A DNA stretch of 64,000 nucleotides, taken from contig JANCIK010000007.1 in assembly GCA_028532985.1 (NCBI GenBank), positions 1,054,001 to 1,118,000 on the forward strand, given 5' to 3'. Below are positions 1 through 9,963 of this stretch, piece by piece. Below the pieces are notes generated by a model. It worked only from the letters and a program-made list of their open reading frames with translations. It had not been told where the DNA came from and made no database searches. Source of the DNA: Stropharia rugosoannulata. Lineage: Eukaryota > Basidiomycota > Agaricomycetes > Agaricales > Strophariaceae. Position numbers and translations under genes: made by a program. Position 1 is the first letter of the stretch; each line of letters starts with the position of its first letter.

Positions 1-2
1 AC

Positions 3-1058
3 AAGGCCGAGAAAGCCAAGGCTGAACGCCAGATGCTCGACTACAACATAATTAACAATGGTTACACACGAGCGGAAATTTCTAAGGTAAATTCCCAATA
101 CATGGCATCATTCTCCCGATGGCAGGCGTACAATGAAGTTGTATGCATATTTGAGGAGCTTAACAGCATCACCGAGCGATGGACGCCAGACATGGTGCAA
201 TACAAACAGGGAGAAATTCTTGTAGCAGAGCGTACATATCGCCTCTGCCTTGATGAGCTTGAACGCTTAGTTGTTCAGCGACTGTTCGAGATGACTAAAC
301 TTGGAATGAGTGGTGTCGGTATGTTCACATTTCCTTTTATGTACTTTACTTACTTACTTTTATTCGAAGGATACCGTCTGCGTGACAAGATTGGGCAATC
401 CCTCAAGAGACGATCCACCGCTATATCAGCTGCGCTAGACCGATATAATGTAGCTGCTGCTGCATTGAACCCCCCTCGACCGCAATTTACCTGGGCAACA
501 GTTGTCCAAGCAGCAACTATTGCGGACTTTGACCTTTTGCGCCATTCGCGCGCGGACATACAGTCAAAGCCGTGGACAGAAAACTCGCGCCGTGAAGCTA
601 TGAACCTCTATTTTGGAATTAAACGCGCACATGAAGAGATTGTCAGGCTTGACGTCGAAATTAAACGGTTGCTCACGTTTATGTTTGATGACCATGTCGA
701 TTTCCATCGCACCCTTGCTCAAATGACTGCAACAGATCGATATCTGGCTGGTGAGCTCACTCGTGAGTACAAGAGGCGATCAGAAATACATTGTCACATA
801 GCTAAGCGCCTTCTGCAAACGAGCAAGCTTGATGGATTTACTGGGACATTGGATATTGGGTCCCGACTTGAACGCGACAAGTATCTTCGCGAGAGTGTAC
901 CCATGCCAGCATGGATGAGCATTATCCAAGGTGAAGGTATTCAAATCGACGATGAAGATGATTCCGGCTGGATTGATAATGACGATGGACTCTCAGGTGA
1001 CGATGTTGAGTCGGAATCAGATGAGCTTGGAGTTTTTGCAGACGTATTAGCATCATAA
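3..1058 (+). CDS. KDZ-type transposase, C-terminal part (5' end outside window)
   Basis: The frame is already open at the window edge, so the gene starts upstream. The visible protein resembles the C-terminal region of Kyakuja-Dileera-Zisupton (KDZ) transposases: a charged helical stretch, then a block around LDRYNVAAAALNPPRP, then ATIADFDLLRHSRADI and KPWTENSRREAMNLYFGIKR. It ends in an acidic tail rich in D, E and S. An in-frame 51-nt intron is likely at 319-369 (GTATGT...CGAAG); removing it joins SGVG to YRLRDK, as the family expects. KDZ proteins are DDE-type cut-and-paste transposases expanded in Agaricomycetes. The catalytic core lies outside the window, so I cannot say whether the element is active. 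Assignment rests on remembered family patterns. Confidence 0.8.
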   Translation, partial: KAEKAKAERQMLDYNIINNGYTRAEISKVNSQYMASFSRWQAYNEVVCIFEELNSITERWTPDMVQYKQGEILVAERTYRLCLDELERLVVQRLFEMTKLGMSGVGMFTFPFMYFTYLLLFEGYRLRDKIGQSLKRRSTAISAALDRYNVAAAALNPPRPQFTWATVVQAATIADFDLLRHSRADIQSKPWTENSRREAMNLYFGIKRAHEEIVRLDVEIKRLLTFMFDDHVDFHRTLAQMTATDRYLAGELTREYKRRSEIHCHIAKRLLQTSKLDGFTGTLDIGSRLERDKYLRESVPMPAWMSIIQGEGIQIDDEDDSGWIDNDDGLSGDDVESESDELGVFADVLAS

Positions 1059-1789
1059 CAATAATGTAATGGACTTGTACTTGGTGAATGTTGAAAGGAA
1101 TAAATCTATTAGTTCACACCTTATAATCCGATACCTGTGTGAAGGAATTAACAACACTATTTAACATAAACAGAACACCAATCGCAAGTTGCAATCTGTC
1201 TTCTGGAGACTGGAACTGTTGGCCATCGACATATGGGAACTAGTTCTGCCTGTAGTACAGGTACTGTAGTTAAAGCTGTAAGACAGTATGGAGATGGAGT
1301 ACATATGCCCTATATTTGTGTAGTTCGTACAAATAATAAAACATCCATGTTGTGCAAGCTTATTCCCCGATAATAAAAATGTGGCCCATGTATTGCCCAT
1401 GTATGAAATTATGTTTCTACAGATGTATAAAATAGTACTTGACTAATACACTGCAGTACCCCGGTAACAAGATACATTTACTATCGCTTGTGTCATGTGT
1501 GAAAAGAGGTGAGATTAAATGAAGATAATATAGCAGTACAGGACTTACTCCTGTTTAAAGAATCAAAACTACAGAGCTGGCTGACCGCAGGTTATTGAAC
1601 ACAACTTGTACTTGATGCGCATGAGGCAAGGTAGCATAGATGATGCCATCAGTGATCTCGATGAAATCGGGGAATGCTTAGATTGCTGAGATCTTCATTA
1701 ACCCCGGACACTTCTTGCACAGTTTACTTATAGTTTCAAGATATTCATGTGCAAATGTTCGCTCTTCTTGCGCTGGAACCTACGTCGCC
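1059..1789. other. Intergenic, AT-rich
   Basis: No supported gene. The stretch holds only short chance ORFs. It separates the KDZ transposase from the next + strand gene and probably contains that gene's promoter. I see no terminal repeat that would mark the KDZ element's end. Confidence 0.5.
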
Positions 1790-3564
1790 ATGAACATCTC
1801 ATATAGTCATGGCATCGATACACATTGGCCAAGTGCTAAAGCAAGCTTGCTCCCTGTTCCAACCTCTTTCAGTGACCTCTGCTTCAATCCTCGTGGCCTG
1901 TATCACCTCCGGCGCATGCTCGGAACCGTTTCAACATATCCCGGACAGTACATGATGCACAAGAATCGTTTCGACGCGGCCGACATTGCATGGTTTGCAG
2001 CAGGATGCTCAAGGGATGGTCGTCACCAATTTTCGCCTCGAGAAATGCACCCTGATATACGACTTCTCTATGGGAATGATATTGAACCGCAGAGTCGTCG
2101 AGAGATTAAGGAGAGGGTAAAAGACTTGACATTTGACTTGGTACGCACATAAAATTTGTCTCCACGTAGGTATATACTTATTGTACAGTAGGTGACACTC
2201 TGGGACCGTATCTCGGGTGGCGCCACTATGCTCATTCACATTGATCCAACAACTCCTCCAGGAACTCCAACAGCACCACAGTACATTAAGGCTAATGTTT
2301 ACCTCCCTCCATCTCCAGTTGTCAACGAGCTACCTGATGTACACAAATCTCTGGCCGATATGGTGCAGAAGTTTATCGAGAAGGTTGGTGTCCCCATGAA
2401 GGATAGGTGGGAACGTGTCGGCAAAACATTTATGGGATGGAATCTGACTTACACTGGAAAGAGTGTGCCGTGCGCACCTTTGACACCCCATGATCGACAC
2501 ATTCCTTTTCCTATTGATGCTTGCTCTTCTGTCTACGTCTTCCACGGTTGTGCGCCTAATCCACCCCAAGCTCCAGCTGTGCCAGTTATGCCGCCCACCC
2601 AATCCCTCATCAATGTGTCTACTACTTCCCCGGTCGCCTCACAAACCGCAAAATCCATCAAGCGTAAACCTGTCTCTTCAACACCAAAGCAGAGACGTAA
2701 ACGCTCTCCACCTGCATATTCTCTTGATGACATCGACATCGACGACATGTACATGGATGTTCCTGTACCTTCTGGCTTGCATGTATCTCCGAGTCCCAGC
2801 TATGAAAACACAGTTTCAACGGAGTCTGATGTGGAATACTCATGTGATGAGCTTACTGGCTCTTTCCTGGCTGCCACAGACCAAGCTGAATGGGCTGTCG
2901 AACGTCGGATATTTCAAGATGAAATTAGCACTTTACGCAGGGAGTTAACTTCGCTCCGTCAGGAGCTTGCTGACTCACAGCGCTCTCGGATTACTACCTC
3001 CTTGTCTGCATCGAAACCGCATTCTCAGCAACTCGTTGCCGCTCCACCCAACTTCCGGCCTGACTCAGATAGATTGCAATCACCTTTTTCACCTGCCACT
3101 CCGAAAAAAAAGGGAACTGGTAGTCGGGCGGTTCCCAAAGTTACTCCATCTAGCAAGACAAAGAGCGTTGCAGTATCTCCGTCAGATGTAAGTCCTTCTC
3201 ACGTACTTGGGATGAATGTGTAGTGCTGACAACTCACATTACTTAGTACCTGTACTCTCCGAAGTACTCTCCCAATTTCAATGGTACCTCCACTTCCAAT
3301 GTCAGTACTTATCCTATACCCGAATCCATAGAAGCTATCTTTATGGAAGCGTTGCGTCCACCCACTCCTGTCAAAGAACGAGCATCGCGGGCAGCACTTG
3401 TTCTCAAGCAGCTCGGTTACAATGATCAAGTGGTAAATGGTATCCATACCTTTGTGCGTTACGTCAAGCCGGCCATGTGGGCAATCGATTTGGTGAAGGA
3501 GTACGGTATTAAAGCTGACGATCTGCCTGATATTATTGATGCCCTAATGCTCGATGTCGAATAG
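1790..3564 (+). CDS. Basidiomycete protein of unknown function (3 exons, 554 aa)
   Basis: Exons 1790-2140, 2192-3187 and 3247-3564; both introns have canonical GT...AG ends and keep frame. The ATG at 1790 starts MNISYSHGIDTHWPS, which looks like a natural N-terminus; an in-frame ATG at 1715 is possible. The first 200 residues form a conserved-looking block (GLYHLRRMLGTVSTYPGQYM, then FDAADIAWFAAGCSRD). The middle is rich in S, P and T with basic runs (KRKP, RRKRSPP) and an acidic stretch (DDIDIDDMYMD). A likely coiled coil (EISTLRRELTSLRQEL) comes next, then a folded C-terminal helix block. I know similar proteins only as an expanded family of unknown function in Agaricomycetes, often in repeat-rich regions. 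Nuclear location is a guess from the basic runs. Confidence 0.7.
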
Positions 3565-3795
3565 ATGTGATATTATATGTTTCAAAATGTCATACATCTT
3601 CTTCTTACCATGTGTGAATGTGAGATTAATACCAAGGTTATCTGAGATGTAGTACTCTACATGGATCTTTTCCCTTCCGAAAGAATATTCAATTGAGTAG
3701 CAGAATAATGCTGTAGCTTAAGTCAAAGTTTCATAAACTCAACAAAAAATTGATATATAACTCTTTGGAGAGAAGAATGGACTTCATGTCAAACG

Positions 3796-5335
3796 ATGCC
3801 TCATAAAGGTTTACGCACTCTTAAGTCTTCGACCGACCGCATTCGTCGAGCGGGGAATCATGACAATGATGAAGATACTTCACAGCCTCGTATCAAGAAG
3901 TCATCCCGGCCAAAGGCGCAGCAGTCAGCCAGTGCTATGAAGCGCAAGGAGGACAACGAAGAAATTGATAGAGCCGTTGAGGAATGGCTTTCGTACACAT
4001 CAGCAAAAGCAGCGGAACTCGGGCAAAGGTTTGATAAGAAGCCTCGCTATTTTCTTAACCTTTTCTTCTCTGGAGGCCAGAAATTCATACACAAGCAAAC
4101 TGTCACCAACTCGTTCAACGCATTCAAATCGGTCAAGGCTGCAGAGCTACGCGCAGGTATGTACTTCACACAAGATTTATATTCATATAACATCGGCTCA
4201 ATTTGATTTAAGATGGCGAGAAAGAGAATGTGATCGCCATTCAAAAGGACTACAAGAGTGAATATGAGGGCCTTACAACAGAGGAGCGTACAGAGTATGT
4301 TGCCGAGTTTCAGGCAATGAAAGACAGTAGTGTTCACTTGCGTCGAACTACGGCCCGCGGCTGCATTGCAGAGGTGGGAAACATCGCACGCAACATGCAA
4401 GATCTGGTTAGTGGCTAGGTTACCACTCACACTTCATGTATTAACTTGCCTTTAATCACGACTTCTCAATACAGCTTGATGGCCTAAAAACTCGGGTCGG
4501 AGTAGAAGGATTTTTTTGCATTGTTCGCAATAATACCGAGTTCCATGTCAGTCCTATATGGTACTTCACGAGTAAAGAGATTGCGGAGTATATGCCCGTA
4601 GCAGTTGGCAAGAAATGGTCTGCATCCACCGTTGCTGCGAAGCTTGAAGCCTTTGCCATTGCTGGTTGCGATGTGATCAGTATGTGTCCATATGCAATCT
4701 TGTTTTGGAAACTTTATTAACCAAATGGGACTTAAGACTTGAACAGGACATCTCAACAGAAAGCCCATCAGATGAAGCGAACAATTGCCAGTATCATAAG
4801 TACCGAACTTGGTAAGCATGACATCCCTCTCAATCAGTACCTTACGTTGAATCTGACAACACCAAAACCGTCAGCATCTATTACTAGTAACCCAAAAGTT
4901 ATGATGCAATACGAGAACTACCAGGAAGCAATTGTTCTCAAGTACGGCGTGGAGCTTGTTGGATGGACGCACAATCAGTTCTGTAATCCCAGCAAGATGA
5001 GCAATTCATTAGAGCCATTGCGAACATTGCTTGATGCTCTCAACACCAAGAAGTGCCGCTTTGTCAAGTTGTCACACTCTGAACTCCGTGATCGTATTGC
5101 GAGGCACCGTGCTGACATCGCATCTGGTAACATCATTGTGAAACAGAGGAAGACGCGTAGAGATGCTGGAATGAAACGGGGAAGGGGAAACGAAGATGAT
5201 ATGGAGGATGTTCGCGACGGAAAACGCATCCGAAGTGATGAATTTGTCCAGGACAGTGATGATGAAGAGACTCATTCTCAACCCTCCACAGAGTCTGCTC
5301 TAGCTCCCGAGGTGTCTCTTGCCGTAGATATATAG
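3796..5335 (+). CDS. Basidiomycete protein of unknown function (4 exons, 452 aa)
   Basis: Exons 3796-4156, 4213-4406, 4475-4679 and 4737-5335 join in one frame. The N-terminus is basic and low in complexity (RIKKSSRPKAQQ, MKRKEDN). The central part is well ordered: KTRVGVEGFFCIVRN, SPIWYFTSKEIAEYM, VAAKLEAFAIAGCDV, then YGVELVGWTHNQFCNPS and LLDALNTKKCRFVKLS. The C-terminus has a basic patch (KQRKTRRDAGMKRGRG) and an acidic tail. The pattern matches a family repeated many times in Agaricomycete genomes with no known role. It lies 231 bp after the previous gene on the same strand, so the two may belong to one mobile cassette; this is inference. Confidence 0.7.
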
Positions 5336-7398
5336 AAACATATCACATTGCTACTCTAATTATATTCATATGAATGTAGTTATGTGCTGTTTCTGGAAAG
5401 GGAAGCGCTTGGGAAGCTCTGTCAGAGCCTGTGAGTCAATGTGCTCATTTAGAAAATGCCCCGGCGCCTAATAGTGATTAGCATCGTAAGGCACACTAAA
5501 TCCTGTGCAATTTGTCGATTGCGACATTTTTCTATTTTTATAGCACTCCAAATCCCTTTCAGAACGTTGGTTGAATGTTGAAAGTTCAAAAAAGGAAATT
5601 CTTCTCAAGCAGCGCTCTGTCGATGCTCAGGCCGTTGTAAGGCCGTGGTGCCCTGCAGTGCAACGTTGTTGGCCGTCTTCGACAGCGAGTGCACCTATGG
5701 TTTTATTCCGTTACCTTTGCCTCTCTAATGTTACCACACTGTGACACTGGTATAGATTCTGCTTCATTACACACGTACTACTGCCACAAAACGATAGTAT
5801 ATGTACATAGAGCATGAATTGCTAGACTAATAAAAGTAATATAAGTCAATTTGAAGTTTATACTAGTAATATATAAAGCGGAGAATTTGTTCTGCGGCAG
5901 CAGGAGGCAACCGCACGCAGGCAGGGCGGGAGCCCCGACGTCGGGCACCAAAACAGGCAGGAGCGGGGCGTGGGGAACCCGAGGGAGCCCGCCATGCGTG
6001 ATGGACAGCCCGGCAGCGAACGGCAGACGCGCCCCAGGCCCGCCCCCAGCAATTGCGTTCGCCGGTGGACTTACTTTTTGCTTAAGATAGTACTATGGAA
6101 GTACAATCTTGAAGTGCAAGAGAAATGGCAAAGTTCCATGCTAACGAGATGCCGCGTAGCGGCCGGATCTCCGTAACTAATATGTCCGTGGGGGTGGGAA
6201 GGTTAGGTGGCAGGTCTGCATGCCGCGACTCCGTCAGCCAAACACCTATATACAAAAGCGTGTCATAATTATAACATCAGTAAAAATACCAAAATCATGT
6301 AATGTGGCCCAATTACTTACATACCCGTCAAACTGGTTATATAAGCACAATTCTTAGTTCGTAGAATACATGAAAGCGTTTTCGAATATAAGGTTCTTAA
6401 TAATTGGTATAAACCAATAATTACCGAGATTAAAAGCCTGTTGCAATTTGGCCAGACCTTACAATTCAATAAAAGATTGTGCATTTATAAGCCTTATACG
6501 TTCTTTCGAGGAATGCCATTAGGACCAGAAATATACTGTATTTGTATTAGTACAAGGAGATAAACTACATGGGATATATAACTACAAGCCTGACACATAG
6601 ATCAGCTATACATACCTTAAGTCAATCATCGATGACAACCTTTCGAGCAGGTTAGGGTTTCACCAGCCCAGAGGATGGACACTGTATCTGCTACGATGTC
6701 GTACACCATGCTTAAATGTGCATATAAGTGATTTATATGCGCGAATTTAACCCAAATACTTACTATATGCGCCTATTTACTCACCCGTTCAGTAACACTA
6801 GCAGTCATTGGGTCGTTAATGGAATCAGCAACAGAGGGGATGAGTATAATGCTTACTATTTGTATTCATTCGGGCTAATCAATGCCTGTTTATTGATAGA
6901 CATAGTCATGACTCACTATATGCGGGACAGTGGAGAAAATCAATACAGGAACCACTCTCATTAGAGCAGAACGAGGCTGCTTACCATTGTCAAATAGATG
7001 TAGAAGGACAAACTTGTGGATGAAAGACAAGAAGGGCGACTGGGGGATAAGGTAAGAGGGGACTCGGAGGGGACAGAAGGAAGACATCATGATGTTCCTG
7101 AATGTTCCTGAAGCACTGCTGAAGCGGAGTGCTCACTGCTTAAGTTCTTGCCATTGCAGAGTGAGCTAGGGGCACCATTTAGTACATTATTGGCCAGTAG
7201 AGTGAGTTTGGAATGACCTTGGATAGCCATTGTAGGAATGGTGATGGTGGCGGAAGGAGAGAGAGATGCATTACTGGGAGAGGACAGACCTTCAAAGTTC
7301 AAGATGCGCGGCCCCGGAGCATGATTTGCCGTGCACGGCAGATCATCGGACCTTGGAAAATTCCCGCGGTGTTCTAACTTCTAACAGAAAATCTGCAC
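5336..7398. other. Intergenic, repeat-like, with a GC-rich island
   Basis: No supported gene. Most is AT-rich, but about 5,885-6,060 is sharply GC-rich, and a second GC-rich patch follows at about 6,145-6,240. They look like a foreign or retroelement-derived piece, which I cannot name. Just before the transposon nest, at about 7,331-7,352, there is a short inverted repeat around GTGCAC. Short ORFs here (for example 5851-6090, 6728-6964) show no family pattern. Confidence 0.45.
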
Positions 7399-7407
7399 GC
7401 CGCAGAC
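7399..7407. repeat. 9-bp target-site duplication, left side of outer element
   Basis: GCCGCAGAC lies directly before the terminal repeat at 7408. The identical 9 bases lie directly after the opposite terminus at 22637-22645. This marks the host insertion point of the outer helicase/DUF6589 transposon. Confidence 0.93.
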
Positions 7408-7539
7408 TAGACTCGCTACCAGTTCGGTATGTGGGCTGATGGGATTTCTACACGTGCTACATGCTAGGGGAGGGGTGTTTATTTGGCGGACAAACAATGA
7501 GCGGAGAGCGAAATCCCATCAGACCCACATACCGACTGG
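7408..7539. repeat. Terminus 2 of outer element: TIR plus long hairpin
   Basis: The TIR occupies 7408-7422. Arms of about 30 bp at 7419-7448 and 7510-7539 are complementary with few mismatches and enclose a loop of about 61 nt (CCAGTTCGGTATGTGGG... against ...CCCACATACCGACTGG). The same 132-bp block occurs inverted at 16226-16357 as the terminus of the inner copy. Here it is cut off from the rest of its element by the inner insertion after 7539. Confidence 0.9.
7531..7539. repeat. 9-bp target-site duplication of inner element, left copy
   Basis: ACCGACTGG at 7531-7539 is repeated exactly at 16358-16366, directly beside the two ends of the inner element. Removing one copy and the inner element restores the terminal sequence seen intact in the inner copy at 16217-16240. 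Confidence 0.93.
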
Positions 7540-7604
7540 TAGGCTCGCTACCAGCCGGTTCTTTTCAAACCCCGCTATGGGTTCGTCAGAACCGGCTGGG
7601 ACAA

Positions 7605-7658
7605 ACTGACGCATCCTTGTAGAGTCACGCTTTTGTGACACGGGACTTAGTAGAATTC
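7605..7658. repeat. 54-bp subterminal inverted repeat (with 16167-16220)
   Basis: The segment from ACTGACGC to AATTC recurs inverted at 16167-16220 near the other end of the inner element, and again at 16372-16425 and 22518-22571 in the outer element. Each holds a small inverted repeat (GTCACGC...GTGAC). Between this repeat and the TIR, terminus 1 has a perfect 12-bp hairpin stem (7551-7562 with 7588-7599). These are likely binding sites for the element's own proteins. Confidence 0.8.
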
Positions 7659-9963
7659 AACGAAATGTGGTTCCCACAAGGTAAGCTACCTACTACAATT
7701 CAACTGTGATTTACTACTCGCTCATTTCTGCTTCCTCTGTCTCCCAATCTGTCTCGTCACTTCCGTCGGACAACTCATCGACTGGCTCAACAGTGTCCAT
7801 ATCAAGAGCAACATCGTCAAGGGTTGTACAGGCCAGAGTTGGCTCAACCTCGCCTTGAACAAGATCCTCCAGAATTTCATCAAGTTCGCTCGGCAGCTCT
7901 TCTATGGGCCCACTGTCCTCGTTAATTTGATTTCCCTGAACAGGAGCTTTGTCCCCTTCAAGAGCTGGATCGGAGGTGACTGGATCAGAGGGTTGGACAT
8001 GAATGGGTGCTGGGGTAGTGGACGCAAGTGTTGGGCTGACTGGACTACTGGTGAGTTGTTCCTTCACTAGCTCGGAGACCGGTTTCATTAATCGTCGCTT
8101 CTGCAGCCCTTGAAATGCCTTGTTGAAGTCCTGTATTGGATTTGTGGTACTGTTTCCGGACAGATGCTGTAGTCCCACACCAATGACATCTTTTACCATC
8201 TCTCCATCCTCGAGAACACGCCCTTGGTGAATTTGATAGACCTTATGCTCATTCAAGCTGTCCATGAGTGTGCTTATGTCTCGCACAAGGTCCGGAGAAG
8301 TGTGTCGAGTGCCCTGATCAGATCCGAGTATGTCATTGAAGTTTCGCGCAAGCTTTCGGAGAAGATCAATGCATGGCGAGATTATTTCTAACCAGTCCCA
8401 TGATGCGTTTGCACCGCGTGCTTTATATGCAACCTACAAGGAAGTGAGTGCAATTTCCGATACTTTATTGAGTAAAACTGACCTTTATCCAAAAATTTAG
8501 ATGCTCTTGAATGAGATCGAGCTCGACGAAACGGTTAGGTAGTCTGGTTGGGTTTGCAACCCAATTATGCAGTATAATTTTTCTAAAAGCACACAGTTAT
8601 CAATAGGTCTACTAACACAGATACTGCTATGGTCACGTACCGAATACGTTCAGACCATACATTAGCAAGGTTCTGAATCAAATGAAGCATCTCGTAAGCA
8701 TACTTCGTTCGCCCGTTTCCTCGAAAACTCAATGCCCATGTCTTCAGAATGAGAACCACTCGGCCTGAGTCCCCTGCTTTGATGGCGTCACTAAACTCGC
8801 GTGATAACAATGCATCACGCAGGAATAAGGAAGCATTTTCGAAGACCATGTCGCCCTTTGAGGGTTTGTCAGATGCTTCTTCCTCACGCTCATTCCGTAG
8901 GTCATCGACAGTCTCGGGATTGGCATATTCATGGAAAATTCTCTTTGCGTGAGTAACCAGGGTGTCCCATTTCGGATATCTCACTGTGTATTCCTCTAGG
9001 CTTTTGCATTTTGAAACCAGCAGTAGACAGTGAAGGACTCGCGCATATAGAGACGTAAAGATGAGGTCACGGCATGTTCGGAAATTGGGAAGTGATGTGA
9101 CTACAATGGGCAGGCGGTTGAGCCGGGTATTGTGAAACCACAATGAGCCAGGATTGCGAGAACCTGTATTTGGTTTCCCAAAATGAGTGAGTAGTGTTCC
9201 TTGAGTATCAGCCATCTTTACGTGAAATAAGCCAGGAATCCAGGCCCCCCAGAAGAAGCCTTCATATCCAGATTCTTGCCCACCACGGATATGCTCAAGA
9301 GCACGTAGACGCGCAATAGAAAGCTGGTCTCCTGCAACAAAACGGACTCGAGAACTGGCTTCCGGTATTTTATCAAGTTTGAGCTCTTCGACTATTGCTT
9401 TGTCGACCTCAGCATTTCCAGTGATCGTTGACTCATCTATATTCCAGCTTGGAAGTGGATGTAAGTCGGCTGGCTTGTTAGGCAGTGGAATCAGGTCTTC
9501 TGTTTTCGGTTGATGTATATCAAGATCCTTTTGTAGTGATTTGAATCCAACACCTCCATGATTGACGATGATGCGCAAGATAGTGTGAATAAGGCTGCTA
9601 TGAAGAGTTTCGCTCTCAGATTGTGTGAGTAAAACATCTTCCAGACGAAGTGAACGCGCATGGTGAAATCTTTCCTGATAATCTTTGAGATCCAGGTCTT
9701 CTATGCTGGCCTCGCGAAGCGGGATGAGTGTGGCACATGTACCATTTTCTTGTCTGTCTGCAATAACATATCAGTTTTGGAAGAATACATATATATGCTT
9801 TGAACAAACCATGGCTTCCAATTCTTTGTTCTGAAATACGCATACCAATATTGATATTATCATAAACAATTAGAAAGAGCCCAGATGCAGCAATAGTGCG
9901 AGATTCATCTCACAATGTCGCTGACAGCTGGTGAAGAGTACCTCCTGAGTCCAGAGGTACATT

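Noticed and set aside
7408..7539. A separate 132-bp miniature element (MITE) beside the main transposon
   Set aside because: It has only one TIR of its own. Joined to 16367 onward it rebuilds the terminus seen intact at 16217-16357, so it is the displaced end of the outer element.
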